A DNA stretch of 5,124 nucleotides from an uncultured Chitinophagaceae bacterium (GTDB lineage: Bacteria; Bacteroidota; Bacteroidia; Chitinophagales; Chitinophagaceae): NCBI GenBank assembly GCA_934502905.1, contig CAKSVK010000212.1:1-5124 (forward strand), written 5' to 3'. Positions 1 to 5,124 of this stretch are shown here, in pieces. How positions within the stretch are numbered: position 1 is the first letter of the stretch; every line of letters starts with the position of its first letter. Both the position numbers and the translations under genes were made by a program. The notes beneath the pieces are model-generated. The model saw only the letters and a program-made list of their open reading frames with translations, ran no database searches and was not told the origin of the DNA.

Positions 1-2
1 AT

Positions 3-533
3 ACTGCTGTGGTACTCCTGTTTCGAGATTTTCCTGAAAAAGGAAGAGAACGGGCATCCCTGGGAAGCCTGGAGAAAACAGGACGCAGCGGTGCTCCTGT
101 TGTCTACATGGAACTGCGGGGACTTTATAGTCTGGATTGGGATTTTTGGCCACTCATGACTACTATAAATTTTGACAGACGATTTAATAAAGGCGAACGG
201 GGATGGGGCTACCGGGCGGGTGTGGGCGCTGCCTTTGCTGTAGAAGGATCAAAAGGGAAAGCATACTATGTTATACCGCTGGGCGTCAACTACCTGGCAG
301 GAAAAAAAGGGCGGTATTTTGACGTCGGAGCAGGCGCCTATGTTACTTCTCTTGGTAAGTACTATGATGGAAATGGAGAGGTAATCCCGTATCTGGGTAT
401 GGGGTACCGCTATCAGCGTTTCCAGAACAGGGGATGGGTATTAAAGGCATCCGGGTCTTTTTTATTTTATCCCCCTTTGACCTACGGAATGTTTTATCCT
501 TCTTTTGAGCTGGGGGCAGGCTATAGGTTTTAG
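3..533 (+). CDS. Outer-membrane beta-barrel protein, 5'-partial
   Basis: This is the C-terminal part of a small outer-membrane barrel; the reading frame is open to the left edge, so the true start and any signal peptide probably lie outside the window. From about residue 34 (APVVYMELRG) onward, short amphipathic, Gly- and aromatic-rich strands alternate with turns: GWGYRAGVGAAF, YYVIPLGVNYL, YFDVGAGAYV, IPYLGMGYRYQRF and FELGAGYRF. The last residue is Phe after an alternating aromatic pattern, as in the BamA-recognised terminal strand of outer-membrane proteins. A GTG at 9 and an ATG at 108 are in frame, but neither is followed by a signal peptide, so I treat the gene as truncated. The roughly 30 residues before APVVY are hydrophilic and basic and do not look like barrel. 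The protein resembles uncharacterised Bacteroidota barrels; ligand and role are unknown. It ends in TAG 51 bp from the convergent LOG gene. Confidence 0.7.
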   Translation, partial: TAVVLLFRDFPEKGRERASLGSLEKTGRSGAPVVYMELRGLYSLDWDFWPLMTTINFDRRFNKGERGWGYRAGVGAAFAVEGSKGKAYYVIPLGVNYLAGKKGRYFDVGAGAYVTSLGKYYDGNGEVIPYLGMGYRYQRFQNRGWVLKASGSFLFYPPLTYGMFYPSFELGAGYRF

Positions 534-584
534 CCGGCTAACATTAAGATCCGGATGGCCCGTCAATACAGGCCCTGGCATATT

Positions 585-1127
585 TTACGCCAGTATGTCT
601 TCCACCAGCATTTCCGGCGTATCAAAAAAGCCGATCCTGTTTTCTACATCGGTGTAGAGGAACCCTTCTGCTTCCATATGCTCCAGGTGCTCATGAAGAT
701 AATTGTAAAAGCCATTGGTATTTAATACATATATCCGTTTGTTGTGTATGCTCAGCTGGTTCCAGGTCAGCATTTCAAACAGCTCGTCCAGGGTGCCGTA
801 GCCGCCGGGTAATATGATGGCAGCATTACAAAGCTCGTACATTGCACGTTTGCGCTCATGCATGCCTTCTGTAATGATCAGGCGGGTCAGGCCATCGTGC
901 TTCCGTTCCCTGTCAGCCAGTAGCTGTGGTATCACCCCTGTCACTTTTCCCCCCTTTTCCAGGGCGGCATTGGCAATGGCGCCCATGATACCCCTGTTAC
1001 CACCGCCGTATATGATATCAATTCCCCTTTTGGCCAGCAACTGCCCCAGGCGCACTGATTGTTCCATATACAAGGGGTTATGCCCGTCTTTTGAGCCGCA
1101 AAAAACAGCTACGGTCTGTGTATGCAT
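585..1127 (-). CDS. LOG-family nucleoside 5'-monophosphate phosphoribohydrolase, short type
   Basis: The 180-residue cytoplasmic protein belongs to the LOG/TIGR00730 Rossmann-fold family, whose characterised members cleave the N-glycosidic bond of nucleoside 5'-monophosphates (for example cytokinin ribotides) to free base and ribose 5-phosphate. Seen in the sequence: an N-terminal strand VAVFCGSKDG (residues 6-15), the phosphate-binding loop GGGNRGIMG (41-49), the Arg-Lys pair R92-K93 in ERKRAMYE, and the signature PGGYGTLDE (107-115) with its catalytic-site Glu. WNQLSIHNK (122-130) matches the short plant/bacterial LOG type, and the length is normal for it. I chose the ATG at 1127 because it leaves five residues before the first strand. 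A TTG at 1163 would add a 12-residue basic extension with no family counterpart. The gene diverges from the symporter and converges on the barrel gene. The natural substrate is not known from sequence; purine or pyrimidine salvage is as likely as cytokinin activation. Confidence 0.93.
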   Translation of the reverse strand: MHTQTVAVFCGSKDGHNPLYMEQSVRLGQLLAKRGIDIIYGGGNRGIMGAIANAALEKGGKVTGVIPQLLADRERKHDGLTRLIITEGMHERKRAMYELCNAAIILPGGYGTLDELFEMLTWNQLSIHNKRIYVLNTNGFYNYLHEHLEHMEAEGFLYTDVENRIGFFDTPEMLVEDILA

Positions 1128-1185
1128 ATCTTGTTGTTTAACTGCTTTAAAGGACCTTTTCAATAAACAGATCCCTGCAATAATA

Positions 1186-1193
1186 CAAACCTA
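1186..1193 (-). promoter_or_regulatory. Candidate Bacteroidota -7 box for the short LOG gene
   Basis: On the minus strand this octamer reads TAGGTTTG, an exact match to the Bacteroidota -7 consensus TAnnTTTG. It lies in the divergent intergenic region and would place transcription start near 1179, giving a leader of about 50 nt before the ATG at 1127. No TTTG or TTG is seen at the expected -33 distance; the nearest TTG, at 1206-1204, is only 10 nt away. The call therefore rests on the -7 box and location alone. Confidence 0.45.
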
Positions 1194-1277
1194 TGGGCTG
1201 GCACAATAATATTTTTATGTGAAGAATGCCGGTTTGTTTTTATCTTCCGTTTTAAACTTAACAGATTTAATAATTAT

Positions 1278-2831
1278 ATGTCTACCTGGGTCTTATTTAC
1301 CTGCGTGATGAGCTACTTTGCTATCTTACTTGGCGTAGCCTGGTACACCTCCCGTAACTCTAACAATGACACGTTTTTTATAGGAAATAAAAGCAGCAAC
1401 TGGATGCTGGTCGCATTCGGGATGATCGGTACTTCACTTTCGGGGGTGACCTTTGTGAGCGTCCCGGGTGGGGTAGGCGATTTTGCCGGTGGCGAATTTA
1501 AAGGCTTTGCCTACATGCAGGTTACCATCGGCTACCTTATAGGTTATGCTGTTATTGCATTTGTGCTGCTGCCGCTGTATTATCGCCTGAACCTGACATC
1601 CATTTATAATTATCTGCAGAAAAGGTTCGGGGCTGTTGCATACAAAACAGGTGCCTTGTTCTTTATTATCAGCCGTACTGTCGGCGCTACAGCCAGGTTA
1701 TACCTTGTTATCAATATCCTGCAGTTTTTTATTCTTGATAAAATCGGGGTACCCTTCCTGGTGACGGCTGCTTTTATCTTGTTGATGATACTGCTGTACA
1801 CATTTGAGGGCGGGGTGAAAACCATTGTTTATACCGATACCCTGCAGACCACCCTGATGGTGGCGGGACTGATCGTCTGTGTAGTGTATATTTTGCAGCA
1901 GCTGAATATCAGTGGCGGCGAAGCGCTTAGCCAGATGAAGGACAAAGGATATCTTAATGTTTTTAATACAGATATCAACAGCAAGGGCTTTTTCCTGAAG
2001 CAGATAGTAGGTGGTGCATTTATAACGATCGCTATGACGGGACTTGACCAGGAAATGATGCAAAAGAATATCAGCGTAAAAAGATTAGGTGATTCCCAGA
2101 AAAATGTGATGACCATGGCGGTTGTTATGGCAGGAGTGCTTTTTCTCTTTCTGATGCTGGGCGGGCTGCTGTATATGTATACCCTTTCCCAGGGTGGACA
2201 ATATGTGCAGGCAGATATCAACGGACAGCAGGTTAACCAGTTGCTCGTAACTGTACCCGCTACGGGAGAGACCCTGAATGTGATCGGCGATAAGATGTTC
2301 CCGTCCATTGCTATGAATTTTCTTCCGCCTGCCATTGGACTGATATTCATTATAGCGCTTATTTCAGCATTGTTTCCAAGCGCAGATGGTGCGCTGACGG
2401 CGCTTACTTCGTCATTTTGTATAGATATCCTGGGATTGCAACGCAGAACCGACCTGGATGAAAAGGCTAAAAAGAAAAAAAGGTTGACGGTGCATTTTAC
2501 CTTTGCATTTATCTTTCTGGTATGTGTGTTCATATTCTATATGATCAACAACAACAGCATCATTGATGTTATTCTCGACCTGGCAGGTTACACCTATGGG
2601 CCGCTTTTAGGCTTGTTTGCTTTCGGTATCCTTACCAAACGGAGCCTGCCTGATTCTTCGATCATCACGGTGATCTGTTTACTGGCGCCTGTTTTAAGCT
2701 TTATCCTGAGCAGAAATGCAGCTCAGTGGTTCGGAGGCTTTCATATCGGTATTGAGCTTTTGCTGATCAACGGGCTGATCACCTACCTGGGATTATTAAT
2801 AATTTCAAAAAGAACAACTTCCGTAAACTAA
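1278..2831 (+). CDS. Sodium:solute symporter (SSS/SLC5 family)
   Basis: This is a complete 517-residue inner-membrane transporter of the SSS family, which couples solute uptake to the sodium gradient. About 13 hydrophobic segments are visible, near residues 3-22, 42-62, 77-101, 121-150, 158-175, 182-206, 238-257, 276-303, 349-379, 403-423, 427-452, 459-477 and 486-509, the number usual for the family. A Lys-rich stretch (396-402, KAKKKKR) fits a cytoplasmic loop. Family hallmarks include GTSLSGVTFVSVPG in segment 2 and SADGALTALTSSFCIDIL (368-385) in segment 9, where SSS transporters carry small and hydroxyl residues of the Na2 sodium site. The polar loop 304-348 between segments 8 and 9 probably faces the periplasm. 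The ATG at 1278 has an A/T-rich leader and leads directly into segment 1; no clear promoter was found. Substrate cannot be assigned: sugars, amino acids, sialic acid, nucleosides and vitamins are all transported in this family. The gene is monocistronic if the hairpin downstream terminates. Confidence 0.93.
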   Translation: MSTWVLFTCVMSYFAILLGVAWYTSRNSNNDTFFIGNKSSNWMLVAFGMIGTSLSGVTFVSVPGGVGDFAGGEFKGFAYMQVTIGYLIGYAVIAFVLLPLYYRLNLTSIYNYLQKRFGAVAYKTGALFFIISRTVGATARLYLVINILQFFILDKIGVPFLVTAAFILLMILLYTFEGGVKTIVYTDTLQTTLMVAGLIVCVVYILQQLNISGGEALSQMKDKGYLNVFNTDINSKGFFLKQIVGGAFITIAMTGLDQEMMQKNISVKRLGDSQKNVMTMAVVMAGVLFLFLMLGGLLYMYTLSQGGQYVQADINGQQVNQLLVTVPATGETLNVIGDKMFPSIAMNFLPPAIGLIFIIALISALFPSADGALTALTSSFCIDILGLQRRTDLDEKAKKKKRLTVHFTFAFIFLVCVFIFYMINNNSIIDVILDLAGYTYGPLLGLFAFGILTKRSLPDSSIITVICLLAPVLSFILSRNAAQWFGGFHIGIELLLINGLITYLGLLIISKRTTSVN

Positions 2832-2859
2832 ACCAATTAAATATTCGTTGTAGAAGTGT

Positions 2860-2884
2860 AAAGCCATCCATTTGGGGTGGCTTT
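2860..2884 (+). terminator. Intrinsic terminator hairpin after the symporter
   Basis: A 10-bp stem is formed by AAAGCCATCC (2860-2869) and GGGTGGCTTT (2875-2884) around a 5-nt loop ATTTG, with one G-U pair and the rest Watson-Crick. It begins 28 nt after the symporter TAA. The 3' arm ends in CTTT and continues into the pyrimidine-rich CTTATCT, giving a moderate rather than perfect U-tract. The AAAGCC...GGCTTT form is common for Bacteroidota terminators. The minus strand has a similar shape, so it could work both ways, although no minus gene lies to its right. It ends only 25 nt before the chosen start of the next gene, so a role in that gene's leader cannot be excluded. Confidence 0.75.
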
Positions 2885-2909
2885 CTTATCTGTAATGAAA
2901 TATAAACCA

Positions 2910-3638
2910 ATGAATGCTACAATTAAAACACTGCTGGAGCAGCAATGGAACGAAAGTTCAACCCAAAGTACCCGGCAAATACTGAAAATAATATCTGAAT
3001 TTGTAACCGGCTTTGAAACAATGGCCGATGTAGGTCCCTGTATCTCTATTTTCGGATCTGCACGTACCCCATCCGACAATCCTTATTATGCGCTGACGGT
3101 AGAAATAGGGGAAAAGCTTGCCAGACAGGGATTTGGCATCATCACAGGCGGTGGTCCCGGTATCATGGAAGCCGGTAACAAAGGAGCAGCCTTGGCCAAT
3201 GGAAAAAGTATCGGGCTCAATATATTACTGCCTTTTGAACAATTTGATAATAAATATGTCGATAGGGATAAGCTGTTGCAGTTCGATTATTTCTTCGCAC
3301 GTAAGGTGATGTTTACCAAATATTCACAGGGGTTTGTGGTAATGCCCGGCGGTTTTGGTACACTTGATGAGCTGTTTGAGGTAGCAACGCTTATCCAGAC
3401 GGGTAAGCTGAAGAAAATGCCCATTATCCTGGCAGGCAGATCATATTGGGAGGGATTGGTGAAGTGGATAAAAGAAGTGATGCTGAAAGAGCGGAATATT
3501 AACCCGGAAGATATTGACCTCTTTCAGCTGGCGGATACGGCAGATGAAGTGGCGGAACATATGATGGAGTATTACAAATCAAGAGAGCTGTCCCCGAATT
3601 TTCAGGCAGACCAGGAACAACGGGGGCTGGTAGCATAA
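2910..3638 (+). CDS. LOG-family (TIGR00730) Rossmann-fold protein, long type
   Basis: The 242-residue cytoplasmic protein is a second LOG-family member, predicted to hydrolyse nucleoside 5'-monophosphates to base and ribose 5-phosphate. An N-terminal helical region of about 43 residues (TIKTLLEQQW, FVTGFETMADVGP) precedes the Rossmann core and is absent from the short paralog at 585-1127. The core shows ISIFGSART (46-53), GGGPGIMEAGNKG (80-92), FFARK with R131-K132, and PGGFGTLDELFE (146-157), followed by LIQTGKLKKMPIIL, typical of the long bacterial subgroup. Start choice: a GTG at 2877 lies inside the terminator stem and is rejected; ATG 2895 and ATG 2910 both remain possible. I prefer 2910 because its leader is A-rich and MNATIKTLLEQ matches the usual short N-terminus; 2895 would add five residues. 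The last 12 residues or so are polar and probably disordered. It is the first gene of a close-packed rightward group. Physiological substrate is unknown. Confidence 0.9.
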   Translation: MNATIKTLLEQQWNESSTQSTRQILKIISEFVTGFETMADVGPCISIFGSARTPSDNPYYALTVEIGEKLARQGFGIITGGGPGIMEAGNKGAALANGKSIGLNILLPFEQFDNKYVDRDKLLQFDYFFARKVMFTKYSQGFVVMPGGFGTLDELFEVATLIQTGKLKKMPIILAGRSYWEGLVKWIKEVMLKERNINPEDIDLFQLADTADEVAEHMMEYYKSRELSPNFQADQEQRGLVA

Positions 3639-3656
3639 TAAAATGATGGCAACCGC

Positions 3657-3664
3657 TACCTTTG
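3657..3664 (+). promoter_or_regulatory. Possible -7 box just ahead of the methyltransferase
   Basis: TACCTTTG followed by CA is an exact TAnnTTTG match ending 5 nt before the ATG at 3670, so it would give an almost leaderless transcript. There is no TTG at the -33 position (about 3632-3637). The same octamer pattern also occurs inside coding sequence at 2498-2505 and 4010-4017, so chance is a real possibility. Confidence 0.25.
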
Positions 3665-3669
3665 CAGGT

Positions 3670-4323
3670 ATGACTGAAACAGACATACTGAATCCGCAGG
3701 CCGAGCAATATGTTTTGACATTCACCTCCGAAGAGGATGAGCTGCTGAAAGAAGTAGCGGCTTTTACAACCGCATCACACGCCAAGCCACATATGCTCAG
3801 CGGCGCTCTGCAGGGAAAGTTGCTGGAGATGCTTACCCGTATGTTGCAGCCGTCAAGAGTACTGGAAATTGGTACCTTTACCGGCTATAGCGCTTTGGCC
3901 ATAGCTAAAGCTTTACATAAAAATGCGGTGTTGCATACCATTGAGCTGAGGGAAGAAGATGCGGCTACCGCGCAGCGTTTTTTTAACAAAAGCAGTGCAA
4001 AGGATAAAATACATTTGCACAGGGGAAACGCACTGGATATTATCCCTGCATTAAAGGAAACCTGGGATATGGTTTTTTTAGATGCGGATAAAGTAAATTA
4101 CATTCATTACTACGAGATGGTGCTACCTTTGCTGAAGAACGGGGGCTTTATCATTGCGGATAACGTGCTTTTCCATGGTCAGGTATTGGCCCCGGAGATA
4201 AAAGGGAAAAATGCCAAAGCCATTCATGCATTTAATGAGCATGTAAAACAGGATAACAGGGTGGAGCAGGTGATGCTGACCGTGAGAGACGGGTTAATGT
4301 TGATCAGAAAAAAAGGAGATTAA
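3670..4323 (+). CDS. Class I SAM-dependent O-methyltransferase (Methyltransf_3, CCoAOMT-like)
   Basis: The 217-residue cytoplasmic protein is a SAM-dependent O-methyltransferase of the caffeoyl-CoA/catechol O-methyltransferase-like family. Seen in order: a helical N-terminus with HMLSGALQGKLLEM (41-54), motif I EIGTFTGYS (66-74) that binds SAM, acidic E92 at the end of the next strand (HTIELRE), FLDADKVNY (136-144), and IIADNVLFHG (161-170). D138, D164 and N165 match the three metal ligands of this family, so a divalent-metal-dependent enzyme is expected. Length is typical. Start: ATG 3670 gives MTETDILNPQAEQY, similar to the usual N-terminus. ATG 3643 or 3646 would add nine or eight residues and start only 4-7 nt after the preceding stop codon, which would suit translational coupling. 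Bacterial relatives include the tRNA wobble-uridine hydroxyl methylase TrmR and enzymes acting on small catechols; sequence alone does not decide. It lies in a same-strand group with LOG and glucosaminidase genes. Confidence 0.92.
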   Translation: MTETDILNPQAEQYVLTFTSEEDELLKEVAAFTTASHAKPHMLSGALQGKLLEMLTRMLQPSRVLEIGTFTGYSALAIAKALHKNAVLHTIELREEDAATAQRFFNKSSAKDKIHLHRGNALDIIPALKETWDMVFLDADKVNYIHYYEMVLPLLKNGGFIIADNVLFHGQVLAPEIKGKNAKAIHAFNEHVKQDNRVEQVMLTVRDGLMLIRKKGD

Positions 4324-4356
4324 GCCTGGCGCATCTATTGCCGGGTACAAAGTTAT

Positions 4357-5124
4357 ATGCTGATGAAGTCAATATTGCTGATTGTAACGAGTATTCTTTT
4401 TTATGTCCCGCTTTCGGCCCAAAATCCGGTAATCATTCAATATATCAACAAATATAAGCTTGTGGCTATTGAAGAAATGAAGCGCACCGGCGTGCCGGCA
4501 TCCATCAAGCTGGCGCAGGGCATCCTGGAAACCCAGGCAGGAGCCAGCGATCTGGTATTACGGTCCAACAACCACTTCGGAATAAAATGCAAGAGCTCCT
4601 GGACGGGAAATAAGGTGTACCACGATGATGACGAAAAAGGGGAGTGTTTCCGCTCTTATACCTCAGACAGGGACTCATACATGGATCATTCGGACTTTTT
4701 GAAGAACAACCAGCGTTATGCATTCCTTTTTAATATTGATGCGGAAAACTATAAAGGATGGGCACAGGGGCTGAAAAAAGCCGGATATGCCACCAATCCC
4801 CGGTATTGGCAACAACTGGTGACCTATATTGAAACGTATCACCTGAATTTATACACACAGATTGCCCTGGGTAAAAGAACATTTGCAGACGAGCCCGAAA
4901 TGTTTGCGGCCTACGTTACGCCGCCGGCAGAGATCATACCGGCAGTAGTGCTGACAAAGGATCGTAATGTAACGCCGCCGGTGAATGTCCCGGAGCCTGT
5001 TATCAAAGAATCGGTACAGGTGATCCAATACCCCCAGGGCGAGTTCAGGATCAATAATACCCGCGTGCTTTATACACCTGCCGGCACTTCCCTCCTGGCT
5101 TTGGCGGAGCAATACAGGATCAGG
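4357..5124 (+). CDS. Secreted N-acetylglucosaminidase (GH73) with LysM, 3'-partial
   Basis: The frame is open from ATG 4357 to the right edge (256 codons, no stop). It encodes a secreted peptidoglycan hydrolase that would cut beside N-acetylglucosamine in the glycan chain. Residues 1-22 form a signal peptide: Lys4, hydrophobic SILLIVTSILFYVPL, then SAQ, with likely cleavage near residues 21-22. The mannosyl-glycoprotein endo-beta-N-acetylglucosaminidase-like domain spans about 25-165, with SIKLAQGILETQAG carrying the probable catalytic Glu58, then RSNNHFGIKCK (69-79), FRSYTSDRDSYMDHSDFL (98-115) and GWAQGLKKAGYAT (134-146). A Pro-rich linker (about 186-215) follows, then the start of a LysM repeat, PAGTSLLALAEQYRI (241-255), which binds peptidoglycan and is cut by the window. 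ATG 4363, two codons later, is an equally good start. The gene begins 33 bp after the methyltransferase stop with no convincing terminator between, so co-transcription is possible. Confidence 0.9.
   Translation, partial: MLMKSILLIVTSILFYVPLSAQNPVIIQYINKYKLVAIEEMKRTGVPASIKLAQGILETQAGASDLVLRSNNHFGIKCKSSWTGNKVYHDDDEKGECFRSYTSDRDSYMDHSDFLKNNQRYAFLFNIDAENYKGWAQGLKKAGYATNPRYWQQLVTYIETYHLNLYTQIALGKRTFADEPEMFAAYVTPPAEIIPAVVLTKDRNVTPPVNVPEPVIKESVQVIQYPQGEFRINNTRVLYTPAGTSLLALAEQYRIR
4918..4981 (+). repeat. Short in-frame direct repeat in the glucosaminidase linker
   Basis: The decamer ACGCCGCCGG occurs at 4918-4927 and 4972-4981, exactly 54 nt (18 codons) apart and in the same frame. Both copies encode VTPP, at residues 187-190 and 205-208. 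Flanking residues show little further similarity, so this is either a decayed linker duplication or codon reuse in a Pro-rich spacer. Confidence 0.35.

Noticed and set aside
531..584. Palindromes TAGCCGGCTA (531-540) and ATCCGGAT (549-556) and a GGCC pair between the convergent barrel and LOG genes, as a shared terminator
   Set aside because: The palindromes are too short to leave a loop, the GGCC/GGCC stem is only 4 bp, and no T-run follows on either strand.
1128..1163. N-terminal extension of the short LOG protein from a TTG at 1163
   Set aside because: It adds 12 basic residues not expected in the family, while ATG 1127 gives a normal N-terminus.
814..1209. 131-codon open frame on the + strand, antisense to the short LOG gene
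   Set aside because: Its product is Ser-, Cys- and Pro-rich with no recognisable domain and lies almost wholly opposite a well-supported conserved gene.
1253..1260. TAAACTTA as a -7 box for the symporter, with TTTG at 1233-1236 as -33
   Set aside because: Two of the six fixed positions of the -7 consensus mismatch, and the 16-nt spacing is short; too weak to annotate.
1829..2533. 234-codon open frame on the - strand, antisense to the symporter
   Set aside because: Composition (Ser, Ile, Pro, Cys rich) is that of a reverse-strand shadow of membrane-protein codons; no motif or start context supports it.
2877..2909. GTG start at 2877 for the long LOG protein
   Set aside because: The codon lies within the 3' arm of the terminator stem; ATG 2895 or 2910 fit better.
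4325..4345. Hairpin CCTGGC / GCCGGG with a 9-nt loop after the methyltransferase
   Set aside because: It has only 6 bp including a G-U pair and is followed by TACAAAG rather than a T-run, so it is not a convincing terminator.
4348..4355. TAACTTTG -7 box on the - strand
   Set aside because: No minus-strand gene lies to its left, so the match is likely chance.

Overview
The window looks like ordinary chromosomal DNA from a Bacteroidota bacterium, most likely a Chitinophagaceae-type member. The reasons are: start codons with A/T-rich leaders and no clear Shine-Dalgarno sequence; the Bacteroidota -7 promoter octamer TAnnTTTG in plausible places; an outer-membrane barrel ending in aromatic Phe; and protein types (Bacteroidota-style SSS symporter, two LOG proteins, a secreted GH73/LysM enzyme) that resemble that group. 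The assignment rests on recognising protein families by eye, not on a database search.

Layout. Positions 3-533 (+) hold the C-terminal part of a small outer-membrane beta-barrel protein that enters from the left edge. After a 51-bp gap comes a convergent, compact LOG-family nucleotide phosphoribohydrolase (585-1127, -). A 150-bp divergent promoter region separates it from a complete 517-residue sodium:solute symporter (1278-2831, +). A strong hairpin (2860-2884) probably ends the symporter transcript. It is followed by a tightly packed rightward group: a second, longer LOG-family protein (2910-3638), a class I O-methyltransferase (3670-4323), and a secreted N-acetylglucosaminidase whose C-terminal LysM repeat is cut by the right edge (4357-5124).

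How the genes may relate. The two LOG proteins belong to the family that releases a free base from a nucleoside 5'-monophosphate. They are clearly different subtypes and sit on either side of the symporter. A shared role in nucleotide or base salvage is possible but is inference only, because the symporter substrate cannot be read from the sequence. The methyltransferase and the peptidoglycan hydrolase look like housekeeping genes that share a transcript or are simply adjacent. No RNA gene, mobile element, CRISPR array, attachment site or origin was seen, and no gene-free stretch exceeds 150 bases. I do not see a convincing undescribed system here; the items most worth checking are the LOG-symporter-LOG arrangement and the hairpin just ahead of the second LOG gene.
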